DNA of 64,000 nucleotides from JAZDGX01 sp964482205 (GTDB taxonomy: Bacteria; Eisenbacteria; RBG-16-71-46; CAIMUX01; WJJG01). Each line of letters opens with the position of its first letter. The first letter of the stretch is position 1. Under the pieces are notes generated by a model. The model saw only the letters and a program-made list of their open reading frames with translations, was not told the DNA's origin and ran no database searches. Made by a program: the position numbers and the translations under genes. Shown in pieces: positions 8,223-15,996 of this stretch. The stretch covers positions 248,001 to 312,000 of the forward strand of contig CAYZWI010000002.1 of assembly GCA_964482205.1 (NCBI GenBank). Direction: 5' to 3'.

Positions 8223-9425
8223 CTACTTCGGCGAGGGGGCCGTCTCCTGCCGCTTCAAGAAATCCCGGTACATCGGCGACATGGCCCGCACGCGATCGAC
8301 CACCCGCACGAGCGCCTCGCTGGCCGCGTCGATGTCCTCTTCCGTCGTGCTCCGGCCGAGCGAGAAACGCAAGGTGCCATGCGCCTCCTCGACCGGCAAA
8401 CCCATGGCGACCAGCACATGCGAAGGCTTGAGGTCTCCCGACGAACAGGCCGATCCCGTGGAGACGGCCACGCCTTCGAAGTCGAGATTCATCAAGAGCG
8501 ATTCGCCTTCCACGAAACGGAAGGCGGCATTCAAGGTGTTCGGCAGGCGCTCGGTGGGATGCCCGTTCACGCGCGTGTGCGGAATGCGCTCGAGAATGGC
8601 GCGCTCCAGCCGGTCGCGCAATTCGCGCTCGCGCGTCGCGCGCTCTTCCCGCAAGGCGCCGGCGAGCTCGCTCGCCTTTCCAAAGCCGACGATCGCAGGC
8701 ACATTCTCCGTGCCCCCGCGGCGGTGGCGTTCCTGATGTCCGCCGAAGAGCAGCGGAACCACCCGCACGCCGCGCCGCAGATAGAGCGCGCCGATGCCTT
8801 TCGGCCCATAGATCTTGTGCGCCGAGACGCTCATCATGTCGACGCCCAGCTTGCGGACATCGATCGGCAGGCGGCCCAACGCCTGCACCGCGTCGGTGTG
8901 CACCAGCGCCCCGCGCTCGTGGGCGATCGCGGCGATCTCCGCCACCGGCTGGATCGTGCCGACCTCGTTGTTGGCGAGCATGATCGAGACGATCTTCGTC
9001 TCCGGTTTGATCGCGCTGCGCACCTGCTCGACATCCACCCGCGCGTGCTCATCGACCGGCACATAAGTAACGGCGCAGCCGCGCTTTTCGAGCATCTGGC
9101 AGGTGTTGAGAACCGCGGGATGCTCGATCGCCGAAGTCACGATGTGCGGGCAGGCCGCATTCGCGGCGAGGGGATCGACCACTCCCCGCAAGGCATGGTT
9201 GTCGGCTTCCGTGCCGCCGCTCGTGAAAACGATCTCGCTCGCGTCGGCTCCGATCAGGCGGGCCAATCGCTCCCGCGCCTGTTCGACCGCGCGCCGGGCG
9301 TCCTGTCCGGCGGAATGCACGCTCGAAGCGTTGCCGAACTTCTCGGTCAGAAATGGAAGCATTTCCTCGAGCACCGCCGGATCGAGCGGCGTCGTCGCAT
9401 TGTGATCGAGATAGATGCGCTTCAT
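8223..9425 (-). CDS. iscS: Cysteine desulfurase IscS/NifS
   Basis: The protein has 400 residues. This PLP enzyme removes sulfur from cysteine and passes it as persulfide to the IscU scaffold. It begins MKRIYLDHNATTPLDP, the family signature. The PLP lysine is in SVSAHKIYGPKG, and the catalytic cysteine is in the mobile loop STGSACSSGDLKPSHVL near residue 325. I chose the ATG at 9425 because a GGTGGA ribosome site precedes it by 4 nt. A GTG at 9434 would add three residues. It follows the Rrf2-type regulator gene by 64 bp in the same operon. Confidence 0.95.
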   Translation of the reverse strand: MKRIYLDHNATTPLDPAVLEEMLPFLTEKFGNASSVHSAGQDARRAVEQARERLARLIGADASEIVFTSGGTEADNHALRGVVDPLAANAACPHIVTSAIEHPAVLNTCQMLEKRGCAVTYVPVDEHARVDVEQVRSAIKPETKIVSIMLANNEVGTIQPVAEIAAIAHERGALVHTDAVQALGRLPIDVRKLGVDMMSVSAHKIYGPKGIGALYLRRGVRVVPLLFGGHQERHRRGGTENVPAIVGFGKASELAGALREERATRERELRDRLERAILERIPHTRVNGHPTERLPNTLNAAFRFVEGESLLMNLDFEGVAVSTGSACSSGDLKPSHVLVAMGLPVEEAHGTLRFSLGRSTTEEDIDAASEALVRVVDRVRAMSPMYRDFLKRQETAPSPK

Positions 9426-9489
9426 GGATTCCACCCTTGCCCGTCACCATTCACGGGCCTCTGCGCCCGCACGCCAGGTTCCCGGGCGT

Positions 9490-10014
9490 TCAAGGACGAT
9501 CGTTCGTATCGCTGCTTTCCCATTCCCATCTTGGCAAAGCGAGAGAGGTGTCCGAGTTCTCGCCGGAACTCCTCCCGCTCGCTCTCGAAGGCGCCTCCCC
9601 CGAAGGAAGCGGCCGCCCACTCGCCAGATCCGCGATGCTCACGCAGGCCAGCCGCCGGTCGATCAATCCTTCGAGCTCTTCCCACAGGGCGCGCGTGCGA
9701 CACGAGCGGGACATTCTGCACAGCTTGCCCGGGTCCCCGCAATCGGCGAGCATGACTCGGCCCTCCAGGACATCGAGCACATCCTTGGCCGAAATCGTGG
9801 CCGGGTCGCGGGCGAGGACATACCCGCCGCGGCTTCCTCGCACGCTGCGCACCAATCCCGCCTCCTTCAATTGGACGAGCAGGGCGTGCAGGTACTTGCG
9901 CGAGATGCCCTGCCGCTCGGTGATCGCCCGCATCATCACGGGCCCGCTTTCCTGGTGGACGGCCAAGTCGACCATTGCTCGAAGGCCGTACCGTCCTCGC
10001 GTCGTGATTCGCAT
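9490..10014 (-). CDS. iscR: Rrf2-family Fe-S regulator, IscR-like
   Basis: The protein has 174 residues. An N-terminal winged helix (MRITTRGRYGLRAMVDLA, then ISRKYLHALLVQLKEAGLV and a GSRGGYVLARDP wing) is followed by three cysteines at C92, C99 and C105, matching the 2Fe-2S ligand spacing of IscR (92/98/104 in E. coli). The C-terminus is a Ser-rich extension of about 35 residues. IscR-type proteins sense cluster supply and repress their own operon when loaded. The promoter and perfect dyad immediately upstream (10034-10083) fit autoregulation. It heads the iscR-iscS-iscU-nadA operon. The symbol reflects Cys spacing and context; it is not proven to be an orthologue. Confidence 0.9.
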   Translation of the reverse strand: MRITTRGRYGLRAMVDLAVHQESGPVMMRAITERQGISRKYLHALLVQLKEAGLVRSVRGSRGGYVLARDPATISAKDVLDVLEGRVMLADCGDPGKLCRMSRSCRTRALWEELEGLIDRRLACVSIADLASGRPLPSGEAPSRASGRSSGENSDTSLALPRWEWESSDTNDRP

Positions 10015-10033
10015 GCTTGGACCTCGGGGACAA

Positions 10034-10054
10034 AGTCTAGTAAGCTACTAGACT
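10034..10054. promoter_or_regulatory. Perfect inverted repeat, probable Rrf2/IscR operator
   Basis: Two 9-bp arms, AGTCTAGTA (10034-10042) and TACTAGACT (10046-10054), flank a 3-bp centre. The dyad begins directly after the -10 element of the iscR promoter, 20 bp before the start codon. This is where a repressor would block initiation. It is AT-richer than its surroundings. Confidence 0.7.
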
Positions 10055-10083
10055 AATTTACCGGGCCCAGGTTCCCGAGTCAA
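10055..10083 (-). promoter_or_regulatory. Sigma70-type promoter of the isc-nadA operon
   Basis: Read leftward, TTGACT (10083-10078) and TAAATT (10060-10055) are separated by exactly 17 bp. The dyad at 10034-10054 covers the expected transcript start. Confidence 0.65.
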
Positions 10084-10088
10084 GGGTT

Positions 10089-10108
10089 GTGGGGCGGAAA
10101 TTCGGGTT
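10089..10108 (+). repeat. Copy of a dispersed 20-bp extragenic repeat
   Basis: The copy starts GTGGGGCGG and ends ATTCGGGTT, matching 17 of 20 positions of the copies at 10312-10331 (opposite strand). It lies between the isc promoter and the GNAT gene. Confidence 0.45.
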
Positions 10109-10277
10109 TTCCGAGAGATAACCGGTTGCATGGGGTCCAGTTGTGAGGGGAATGCGGTGTCGTCTGGCAATCCGCCCAAAGCCGGCGTCACCCGCCTTCT
10201 CCCCGGCGGCAAAAGGCGGCCCCACACGAGGGCAAGAGGCAGGCTATCCCGTAGCAGGAGAGGGATTTCCATAGGGA

Positions 10278-10331
10278 ATCCCGAATCTTCGCTCCACTAG
10301 CTAGACCGCGTATCCCGAATCTTCGCCCCAC
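10278..10331 (-). repeat. Tandem pair of a 20-bp repeat across the 3' end of the GNAT gene
   Basis: On the minus strand GTGGGGCGAAGATTCGGGAT (10331-10312) and a copy with one change (10297-10278) lie 34 bp apart. The first copy is inside the coding end of the acetyltransferase and the second lies at and just beyond its stop. A further copy is at 42316-42335. Confidence 0.6.
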
Positions 10332-10827
10332 AAGCCGACGCCAGTGCGGCCGCCTCCACCTCGAGTTCCACCTCGTCCCTGATCGGGATCCCGTTGGCGC
10401 CCACGGCCGGAATCGAGGGCTTCAGCCGCCGGGAGACCTCGATCGCATTCCGGTGGACGGCGACCAGCCGAAATCCCCTGCGCTGGTAGAAGCCCAGCGC
10501 GCCGAGATTGTCGTTCGTCGTGATCAACCAAATGCGTTTGCAGCGTCGCTTCACGCAGGTCTCCGCCAAGGCCAAGAGGAGGGCATTGGCGACCCCCACG
10601 CCGGGCATGAGGCTGTTCAGGGAGACGATCTCGCACTCGTCCTGCTCGATGCGATACGTGAGCAGGCCGACGCGCCGGTCCGCGCGACTCGCGATCCAGG
10701 CGGGCAACGCGCAGGCCTCATGGATCCTGCCTCGCGTGACGATGAGCGAGGAGCCCCATTCCCGGGTTAAAAGGTCGGAAATCCACTCCCGGTCCTGGAT
10801 TTCGGACGCTCGCACGATCGCTTGCAT
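10297..10827 (-). CDS. GNAT-family N-acetyltransferase
   Basis: The protein has 176 residues from the ATG at 10827, chosen because AGGAGGAGG lies just before it; the frame is open further upstream to 10989 without a ribosome site. The fold shows the GNAT pattern: an IVSLNSL strand, an acetyl-CoA loop region (PGVGVANALLLAL replaces the more usual Q/RxxGxG/A), an LITTNDNLGALGFYQRRGF motif typical of family members, and a C-terminal strand. The substrate cannot be told from sequence. The final residues fall in a tandem 34-bp duplication, so its C-terminus may have been altered recently. It is divergent from the ferredoxin gene. Confidence 0.82.
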   Translation of the reverse strand: MQAIVRASEIQDREWISDLLTREWGSSLIVTRGRIHEACALPAWIASRADRRVGLLTYRIEQDECEIVSLNSLMPGVGVANALLLALAETCVKRRCKRIWLITTNDNLGALGFYQRRGFRLVAVHRNAIEVSRRLKPSIPAVGANGIPIRDEVELEVEAAALASACGAKIRDTRSS

Positions 10828-11007
10828 GCCTCCTCCTGGCTCGTCCGCTCGCTGCGGAGCGAGCCCGTGACAGTGCTTCCCGGCCCAGGAAAACTCTGGA
10901 CGAAGGCAGGGGGAAACCCGGATACTTTCGCGTTCGCCAAGGTACGGAGAAGCGAACGAGCGTCCGCTTGCGGACATCGCAACGAGCAATCAAATGGAGG
11001 TACTTCG

Positions 11008-11181
11008 ATGGCCCATGTCATTTCGGACGAGTGCACCATGTGCGGAACCTGCAAGGAATCCTGCCCTTCGGAAGCCATCAGCGAAGGGGACCCGAAGTAT
11101 GTCATCAATCCTGATCTGTGCACCGACTGCGGGTTGTGCGCGCAAGAATGCCCGGTGAGCGCCATCTCTCAGAAGGACTGA
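11008..11181 (+). CDS. Bacterial-type 2[4Fe-4S] ferredoxin
   Basis: The protein has 57 residues, the standard length for a clostridial-type ferredoxin. Two cluster motifs are intact: C9-x2-C12-x2-C15-x3-C19-P and C38-x2-C41-x2-C44-x3-C48-P. The ATG at 11008 follows GGAGG with 7-nt spacing. It carries electrons at low potential for enzymes such as oxidoreductases or radical-SAM proteins; no partner is adjacent. A strong intrinsic terminator follows, so it is probably monocistronic. Confidence 0.95.
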   Translation: MAHVISDECTMCGTCKESCPSEAISEGDPKYVINPDLCTDCGLCAQECPVSAISQKD

Positions 11182-11242
11182 TCGGTTTGTCTTGGCCGGG
11201 ATTCCGGCCGAGCGGTTTTCCTCCTAGGCACGGACCCACCCT

Positions 11243-11279
11243 GCGAGCAGCCGATTCCTGCGGCTGCTCGCTCCTTTTT
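11243..11279 (+). terminator. Intrinsic terminator of the ferredoxin gene
   Basis: An 11-bp perfect stem (GCGAGCAGCCG at 11243-11253 with its complement at 11261-11271) with a 7-nt loop is followed by CTCC-like bases and TTTTT (11275-11279). It also separates this gene from the convergent yjbQ. Confidence 0.85.
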
Positions 11280-11289
11280 GACGCTTCCC

Positions 11290-11697
11290 TCACGCGCGCT
11301 TCTGCCCCACGGCCGTGACATAGACGCTTCTCTTGCGCGGCCCGTCGAACTCGCAGAAGTAGATGCCCTGCCAGGTTCCGAGCGTGAGACGCCCGTGCTC
11401 GATCGGAAGCGTGAGGTGGCACCCCACCAGCGTCGAAAGCGCGTGGGCGGCGCTGTTCCCTTCGGCATGCTGGTAATAGCGCTGGGAACGGGGCACGAGC
11501 CTCTCGAGATCCGCGAGCACATCGTGCACCACGCTGGGATCCGCATTCTCGTTGACCGTGATCCCCGCGGTCGTGTGGGGCACGAAGACCAGCGCCATGC
11601 CCGAGAGCGCGCCTTCCGCTTGGAGTGCGGATGAGACCCGCTCGGTGATGTCGATCATCTCCATCGCCCGGCGCGTCTCGACCGAGAACATCTGCAT
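11290..11697 (-). CDS. YjbQ/UPF0047 family protein
   Basis: The protein has 135 residues, the family length. It belongs to the secondary thiamine-phosphate synthase family (YjbQ), a small trimeric fold with a conserved metal-like site. Signature pieces are VFVPHTTAGITVNENADP and the YYQHAEGNSAAHALSTLVG stretch followed by TLGTWQGIYFCEFDGPR. A GGAGG ribosome site precedes the ATG. The physiological role is poorly understood, though weak thiamine-phosphate synthase activity is reported for the family. It stands alone, convergent with the ferredoxin gene and divergent from lhgO. Confidence 0.92.
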   Translation of the reverse strand: MQMFSVETRRAMEMIDITERVSSALQAEGALSGMALVFVPHTTAGITVNENADPSVVHDVLADLERLVPRSQRYYQHAEGNSAAHALSTLVGCHLTLPIEHGRLTLGTWQGIYFCEFDGPRKRSVYVTAVGQKRA

Positions 11698-11854
11698 GGC
11701 CGCACCTCCACGGTGATCGTAAAGCGTCTCTCATGACCGCGCCTGCGGTAGAGGGCTCGCCCGCGCGACCGAGCGCATCTTGATTCGACCCGCTTCGAAT
11801 GTAAAGATCCGCCCACGAAGTTGTCGTCATGGGCCGCGGAAGACGGGAACCTGC

Positions 11855-13084
11855 ATGTCGTCCACCTCGCCACAGCCTTCGTTCGACATTGCGATCATCG
11901 GCGGTGGGATCGTCGGGATCGCGACCGCGGATGCGCTGCTCTCACAGGGGCCGTTGGATCTCGCCGTCTTCGAAGCCGAGGATCGCGTCGCCGCTCATCA
12001 AACGGGCAACAACAGCGGCGTGATTCACTCGGGCCTCTACTATCGCCCCGGCTCCCTCAAGGCGCGCACCTGCCGCGAAGGGCGCGAGATGCTCTACCGG
12101 TTCTGCCGGGAAGAAGGCATTCCCCACGAGCGCTGCGGCAAGGTGGTCGTCGCCCTGAGCGATGCGGAATGGCCGCGTCTGGAAGAGCTGGAGCGGCGCG
12201 GCCGCGCGAATGGGCTGCTTGGATTGCGGCGCTTGTCTCGCGACGAAATTCGTGCGCACGAGCCGTCGGCCGCGGGCATCGCCGGCCTCCTCGTTCCCGA
12301 GACGGGCATCGTCGACTATGTCGCCATGACACAGCGGCTCGCCGGCCGCGTGCGCGATCGCGGCGGCGAGATCCGCTTGCGAGCGCGCGTGCGCGCCATC
12401 CGAAAAGACGGCAACCGCCTGCGCTTGGAGACGGACGGGGGGCCCGCCGCCTGCCGCCTGCTGATCAACTGCGCGGGTCTGCAATCCGATCGCGTGGCGC
12501 GAAGCGAAGGCGCGGACCCGGGCGTGCGCATCGTTCCCTTTCGGGGCGAATACTATGTGCTGGCCGAATCGCGCCGCGGGCTCGTCCGCAATCTGATCTA
12601 TCCGGTGCCCGATCCGCGGCTGCCCTTTCTCGGCGTGCACTTCACGCGGCGCGTGGACGGCAGCGTGGAAGCCGGGCCGAACGCGGTGCTGGCCTTCAAG
12701 CGCGAAGGCTATCGCAGGACGAGTTTTTCCTGGAACGACACCGTGGCAACGCTCGCCTTCCCGGGATTCTGGAAAATGGCCTCCGGCTTTTGGCAGACGG
12801 GGATCGGAGAATATCGCCGTTCGTTCTGCCGGAGCGCGTTCGTGCGCGCGCTTCGCCGGTTGCTTCCCGATCTTGCCTCGGAGGATGTCCGCCCCGGCGG
12901 CGCGGGAGTGCGCGCGCAAGCGGTCGATCGATCAGGAAAACTGGTCGACGATTTTCGCATCGTCGAAAGCGAGCGGGCCATCCATGTGTTGAACGCGCCC
13001 TCGCCCGCGGCGACCGCCTCGCTCAGCATCGGGCTGCAAATTGCGCGCATGGCGCGCGCCCGGCTGGAAGAACTCTCCCGCTAG
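11855..13084 (+). CDS. lhgO: L-2-hydroxyglutarate oxidase/dehydrogenase-like FAD protein
   Basis: The protein has 409 residues. It is a DAO-family FAD oxidoreductase starting with the dinucleotide-binding motif DIAIIGGGIVGIATADAL, followed by VAAHQTGNNSGVIHSGLYY. That segment is characteristic of LhgO, which oxidises L-2-hydroxyglutarate to 2-oxoglutarate and passes electrons to the quinone pool. Later parts (PFRGEYYVL, GVHFTRRVDG, GPNAVLAFKREGY, RPGGAGVRAQ) also match. The ATG at 11855 was preferred over upstream in-frame starts because it places the FAD motif near the N-terminus as usual. It may repair a promiscuous product of central metabolism. Confidence 0.9.
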   Translation: MSSTSPQPSFDIAIIGGGIVGIATADALLSQGPLDLAVFEAEDRVAAHQTGNNSGVIHSGLYYRPGSLKARTCREGREMLYRFCREEGIPHERCGKVVVALSDAEWPRLEELERRGRANGLLGLRRLSRDEIRAHEPSAAGIAGLLVPETGIVDYVAMTQRLAGRVRDRGGEIRLRARVRAIRKDGNRLRLETDGGPAACRLLINCAGLQSDRVARSEGADPGVRIVPFRGEYYVLAESRRGLVRNLIYPVPDPRLPFLGVHFTRRVDGSVEAGPNAVLAFKREGYRRTSFSWNDTVATLAFPGFWKMASGFWQTGIGEYRRSFCRSAFVRALRRLLPDLASEDVRPGGAGVRAQAVDRSGKLVDDFRIVESERAIHVLNAPSPAATASLSIGLQIARMARARLEELSR

Positions 13085-13143
13085 CGGCGCCACCTCGGCC
13101 GGCTGGGGCTAGCGCGACCGGTTCGCCAGCGGCCCTTGCGGGG

Positions 13144-13995
13144 CTACCGCCGGCGCTGCTTCTTCGCGCTCTCCTTCGCGCTTTCCTTCGCGCTTTCCTT
13201 CGCGCTCCTCTGCGCGCTCTTCTTCGCGATTCCGTGCGGCCGCTTCCGCGCTTGCCGCACGGGCGGCTTGCCGATTTCGAGCCACCCGGCGCGGATGTCC
13301 ACGATCATCTGCGCAACGCGATCGGTCACGAGGTCGGCGAAGCGCATGCAACGATCGGGATCGAGGCGCGCGAAATCGACTCGTTCGCCCGCGCGCTCGT
13401 AGGTCATCACCGGTCGCGGAGCGGGATAGGCCTGCACGCCCTTGTAGCAGTAGTATGAAGGGACCACGCCGGCGGGGATCCGCGCGCGCAATTCCGGATA
13501 GAGGCCGAGCAGCATCGCCATCTCGTCGATCGCGGCATGGCCCATACCCTCTTCCCCGAACAGCTCCTTCGCCTCCTTCTGCACTTCCCACCACCAATCG
13601 ATGATCGCGACGCACATGCGATCCTCAGCCGCGAGACGCGCGGCGGCTTCGCGCAAGACGGCGGTGTTTCCTCCGTGGCCGTTCATCACGAAGAGCCGCG
13701 CGAGGCCGTGGCGCGCGAGGGAGCGGGCGAGATCGAGGAGGACGCGCTGCAAGGTCTCCGCGCTCAGGGTGCAGCCTCCCGGGTACGCGAGCAGAGACTG
13801 GGTCAGCCCGTACGGCATGAGAGGCAGCGCCGGCATCTTCAACCGTTCGGACAAGCGCGAGCACAGACCGAGGGGAATGAGATTGTCCGTTCCCACCGGT
13901 CCGCCGTCGTGCGCTTCGACGGTGCCGAGGGGAAGCAAGGCCTCCGCGAAACGCAGGCGGGCGTGATCGTGGGTGGAAAGCGATTGCCAGTCCAT
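13144..13995 (-). CDS. Creatininase-family amidohydrolase with Lys/Ser repeat tail
   Basis: The protein has 283 residues. The family signatures LLPLGTVEAHDGGPVGTDN, RLFVMNGHGGNTAVL and the later GEEGMGHAAIDEMA motif supply the metal ligands (Glu, His, Asp). Members hydrolyse cyclic amides such as creatinine, or formamide intermediates in flavin/riboflavin-related pathways; the substrate here is unknown. GGGAGG is 5 nt before the ATG at 13995. The last 35 or so residues are a basic tail containing repeated AKES/SAKE units, encoded by a 12-bp tandem repeat. Ordinary family members lack it. Confidence 0.87.
   Translation of the reverse strand: MDWQSLSTHDHARLRFAEALLPLGTVEAHDGGPVGTDNLIPLGLCSRLSERLKMPALPLMPYGLTQSLLAYPGGCTLSAETLQRVLLDLARSLARHGLARLFVMNGHGGNTAVLREAAARLAAEDRMCVAIIDWWWEVQKEAKELFGEEGMGHAAIDEMAMLLGLYPELRARIPAGVVPSYYCYKGVQAYPAPRPVMTYERAGERVDFARLDPDRCMRFADLVTDRVAQMIVDIRAGWLEIGKPPVRQARKRPHGIAKKSAQRSAKESAKESAKESAKKQRRR
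13155..13235. repeat. In-frame 12-bp tandem repeat in the creatininase-family gene
   Basis: Units close to TTCGCGCTTTCC recur about six times on the plus strand and encode a SAKE/KESA series in the basic C-terminal tail. The period is a multiple of three, so copy-number change would keep the frame. Confidence 0.8.
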
Positions 13996-14152
13996 GCGCA
14001 CCTCCCATGGAACGATCCCGATGTTGCGCTACCCGAGAAAGACATGCGATTCTAGACGGTGAGTCGGGTTGCCTTCAAGCGGCCGGCCGGCGCCCCGCGG
14101 ACGAGCGGCGATGACGGCCGGCGCGGGCGCCCCAATCGTAAGGGAGAGACGC

Positions 14153-15049
14153 ATGCCCCAAGGACAAGACTCCTCCAATCTGGTCGTCTACATCGACTTC
14201 GACAACCTGGCCGTTGGTGCGAGGGACGCCGGGTTGCGGCTGAACATCAACCTGCTCCTGCAGCGTTTGCTCGAGAAGGGCAAGATCATCGTCAAGAAGG
14301 CCTACGCGGACTGGAGCCGCTACAAGGACTACATGGCCGAATTGCATGAGGCGGGCATCGAGCTGATCGAGATCCCTGCGCCGCGCCTGTCCGGAAAGAA
14401 CAGCGCCGACATCCGCCTGGTCGTCGACGCGATGGAGCTGTGTCACAGCAAGAGCCACATCGACACCTTCGTGATCGCCTCGGGCGATTCGGATTTCTCC
14501 CCCCTCGTCGCGAAGCTGCGCGAGAACAACAAGTCGGTGGTCGGGGTCGGGATGCGCAATTCCACCGCCCGCTTGCTGATCTGCAATTGCGACGAATTCA
14601 TCTTCTACGATGATCTCATCAAGCAGCCCGCCGCGCAGGCCACCGCCGGTCTGGACACCGTGCCGGCCGAGAAGCGCGCGATCTTCGACATGCTGCTCAG
14701 CACGACGCGGGCCCTCTTGCGCGAAGGGCGCGAGACGCTCTACTCCTCGCTCATCAAGGATGCGATGAAGCGCAAGCGTCCCGATTTCGACGAAGGCAAT
14801 CACGGGTACGCGAATTTCGGCGAATTGCTCGAAGACGCGCAGAGCCATGGCCTGCTCTCGGTCAATCGCGATCAGCACGCCGGCGGGACTTGGGTGGTGA
14901 CGACGGTCAAGAGCGAGAAAGAGGGAACGCCCAGCGGCGAGCAGCGGCGCCGCAAGCGGGCGCCCCGCGCGGTGCGCCCGCGCGCGCGCACCGCCAATGC
15001 CCGCTCGCGAAGCGCGACCGCTTCGCCGAAAGCTCCGACGGCGCCCTAG
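14153..15049 (+). CDS. NYN-domain (PIN-like) ribonuclease-type protein with C-terminal LOTUS-like domain
   Basis: The protein has 298 residues. The N-terminal NYN/LabA-like domain (about residues 8-165) contains YIDFDN, SADIRLVVDAMELC and IASGDSDFSPL, giving the acidic cluster expected for a metal-dependent PIN-like nuclease. Residues of about 180-250 form a winged-helix-like region typical of OST-HTH/LOTUS modules often fused to NYN, and the end is Arg/Lys-rich. An AGGGAGAG ribosome site precedes the ATG. Such proteins are thought to bind and cut RNA, possibly structured or G-rich RNA; the target is unknown. It overlaps no neighbour and may be monocistronic. Confidence 0.85.
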   Translation: MPQGQDSSNLVVYIDFDNLAVGARDAGLRLNINLLLQRLLEKGKIIVKKAYADWSRYKDYMAELHEAGIELIEIPAPRLSGKNSADIRLVVDAMELCHSKSHIDTFVIASGDSDFSPLVAKLRENNKSVVGVGMRNSTARLLICNCDEFIFYDDLIKQPAAQATAGLDTVPAEKRAIFDMLLSTTRALLREGRETLYSSLIKDAMKRKRPDFDEGNHGYANFGELLEDAQSHGLLSVNRDQHAGGTWVVTTVKSEKEGTPSGEQRRRKRAPRAVRPRARTANARSRSATASPKAPTAP

Positions 15050-15115
15050 CACGCAACGAGCGTCACAGACAGTCCGGACTAGCGGCCGTCGCCATCCGGC
15101 CGGGCGATCGTCTGC

Positions 15116-15979
15116 TCAGGAATTCGAAGCGTCCAACGAAAGCTCCGCGATTTTTCCCCGATAGAGATAGACATCGTCGGGCGCTTCCTGCCAGGCGAAT
15201 CCCGCTTGCAGGAAGGGCTCGGGCAGGGTGCCCGTCGGCGCCATCGCATGCATCTGCGAGAATCCCTCGTCGCGCGCGAGCAGAATGGCCGCGGCCAGAC
15301 AGGGCTCGCTCACCCGGCCCTCGATCGCATCGAACCAACCGATCTCGAGCGAATGCGGGTACTTCGTGTTCGGCGCAAGGACGAGGGCCTGCTGGCCGTC
15401 GCGCAGCGTCCGCGCGCCCGGAAGATAGCGTTCGCGATCGGCCACCTCGGGCGGCGCGAAGAACCAATCGTTGATCACGAAGCCGGGCATGTCGGGCAGG
15501 CCTTGCTCGATGCGGACCGCGGCGCGGTCGATCGAGCGGGCCCAGGCGGCCGAGGCGGAGAGATCCTTGGCTTCGAAATTCGTGAAGGTCGTCGAGCGGC
15601 GAAAGCCGAGGCGTTCGCTGATCCGCATCGATCCGCGGTTGGCGAAGTAGGTGACGAACATCAGCTCGCGAAGTCCGCGATCGCGCGCGTAGGCGACCAC
15701 ATGACGGGCGAGATGCGCGCCGAGGCCATGGCGCTGATACTCGGGATCGACCCGCAACCCTTCGCACCAGGCGATGCGCGCGTCGAAAGGGTGCAGGCGC
15801 CCGCATCCGGCCAGGCGCCCGTGGAACAGCAATCCGGCGAAGTACGAGCCTTCTTCCCGCACCCAACGCTCGAAGACGAGCGGCAGGTAGTCGTGTCCTT
15901 CCCAGATTTGCGCGGCGATGGAAAGAAGCGCTTCCCGGTCTTCGAGACGGATCGGGCGGAATGCGATCGTGTCGTTCAT
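15116..15979 (-). CDS. GNAT acetyltransferase, two-lobed
   Basis: The protein has 287 residues from the ATG at 15979. The first lobe is a standard GNAT domain with the acetyl-CoA loop EGLRVDPEYQRHGLGAHLAR and a YFANRGSMRISERLGF helix-strand. The second lobe (about 160-287) is a degenerate repeat-like half resembling other double-GNAT proteins. It lies 17 bp after the epimerase stop on the same strand, so the two form an operon. The frame is open much further upstream, but that part is a shadow of the epimerase gene. Substrate unknown. Confidence 0.85.
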   Translation of the reverse strand: MNDTIAFRPIRLEDREALLSIAAQIWEGHDYLPLVFERWVREEGSYFAGLLFHGRLAGCGRLHPFDARIAWCEGLRVDPEYQRHGLGAHLARHVVAYARDRGLRELMFVTYFANRGSMRISERLGFRRSTTFTNFEAKDLSASAAWARSIDRAAVRIEQGLPDMPGFVINDWFFAPPEVADRERYLPGARTLRDGQQALVLAPNTKYPHSLEIGWFDAIEGRVSEPCLAAAILLARDEGFSQMHAMAPTGTLPEPFLQAGFAWQEAPDDVYLYRGKIAELSLDASNS

Positions 15980-15996
15980 GGATGGTTTCGCTGGGT

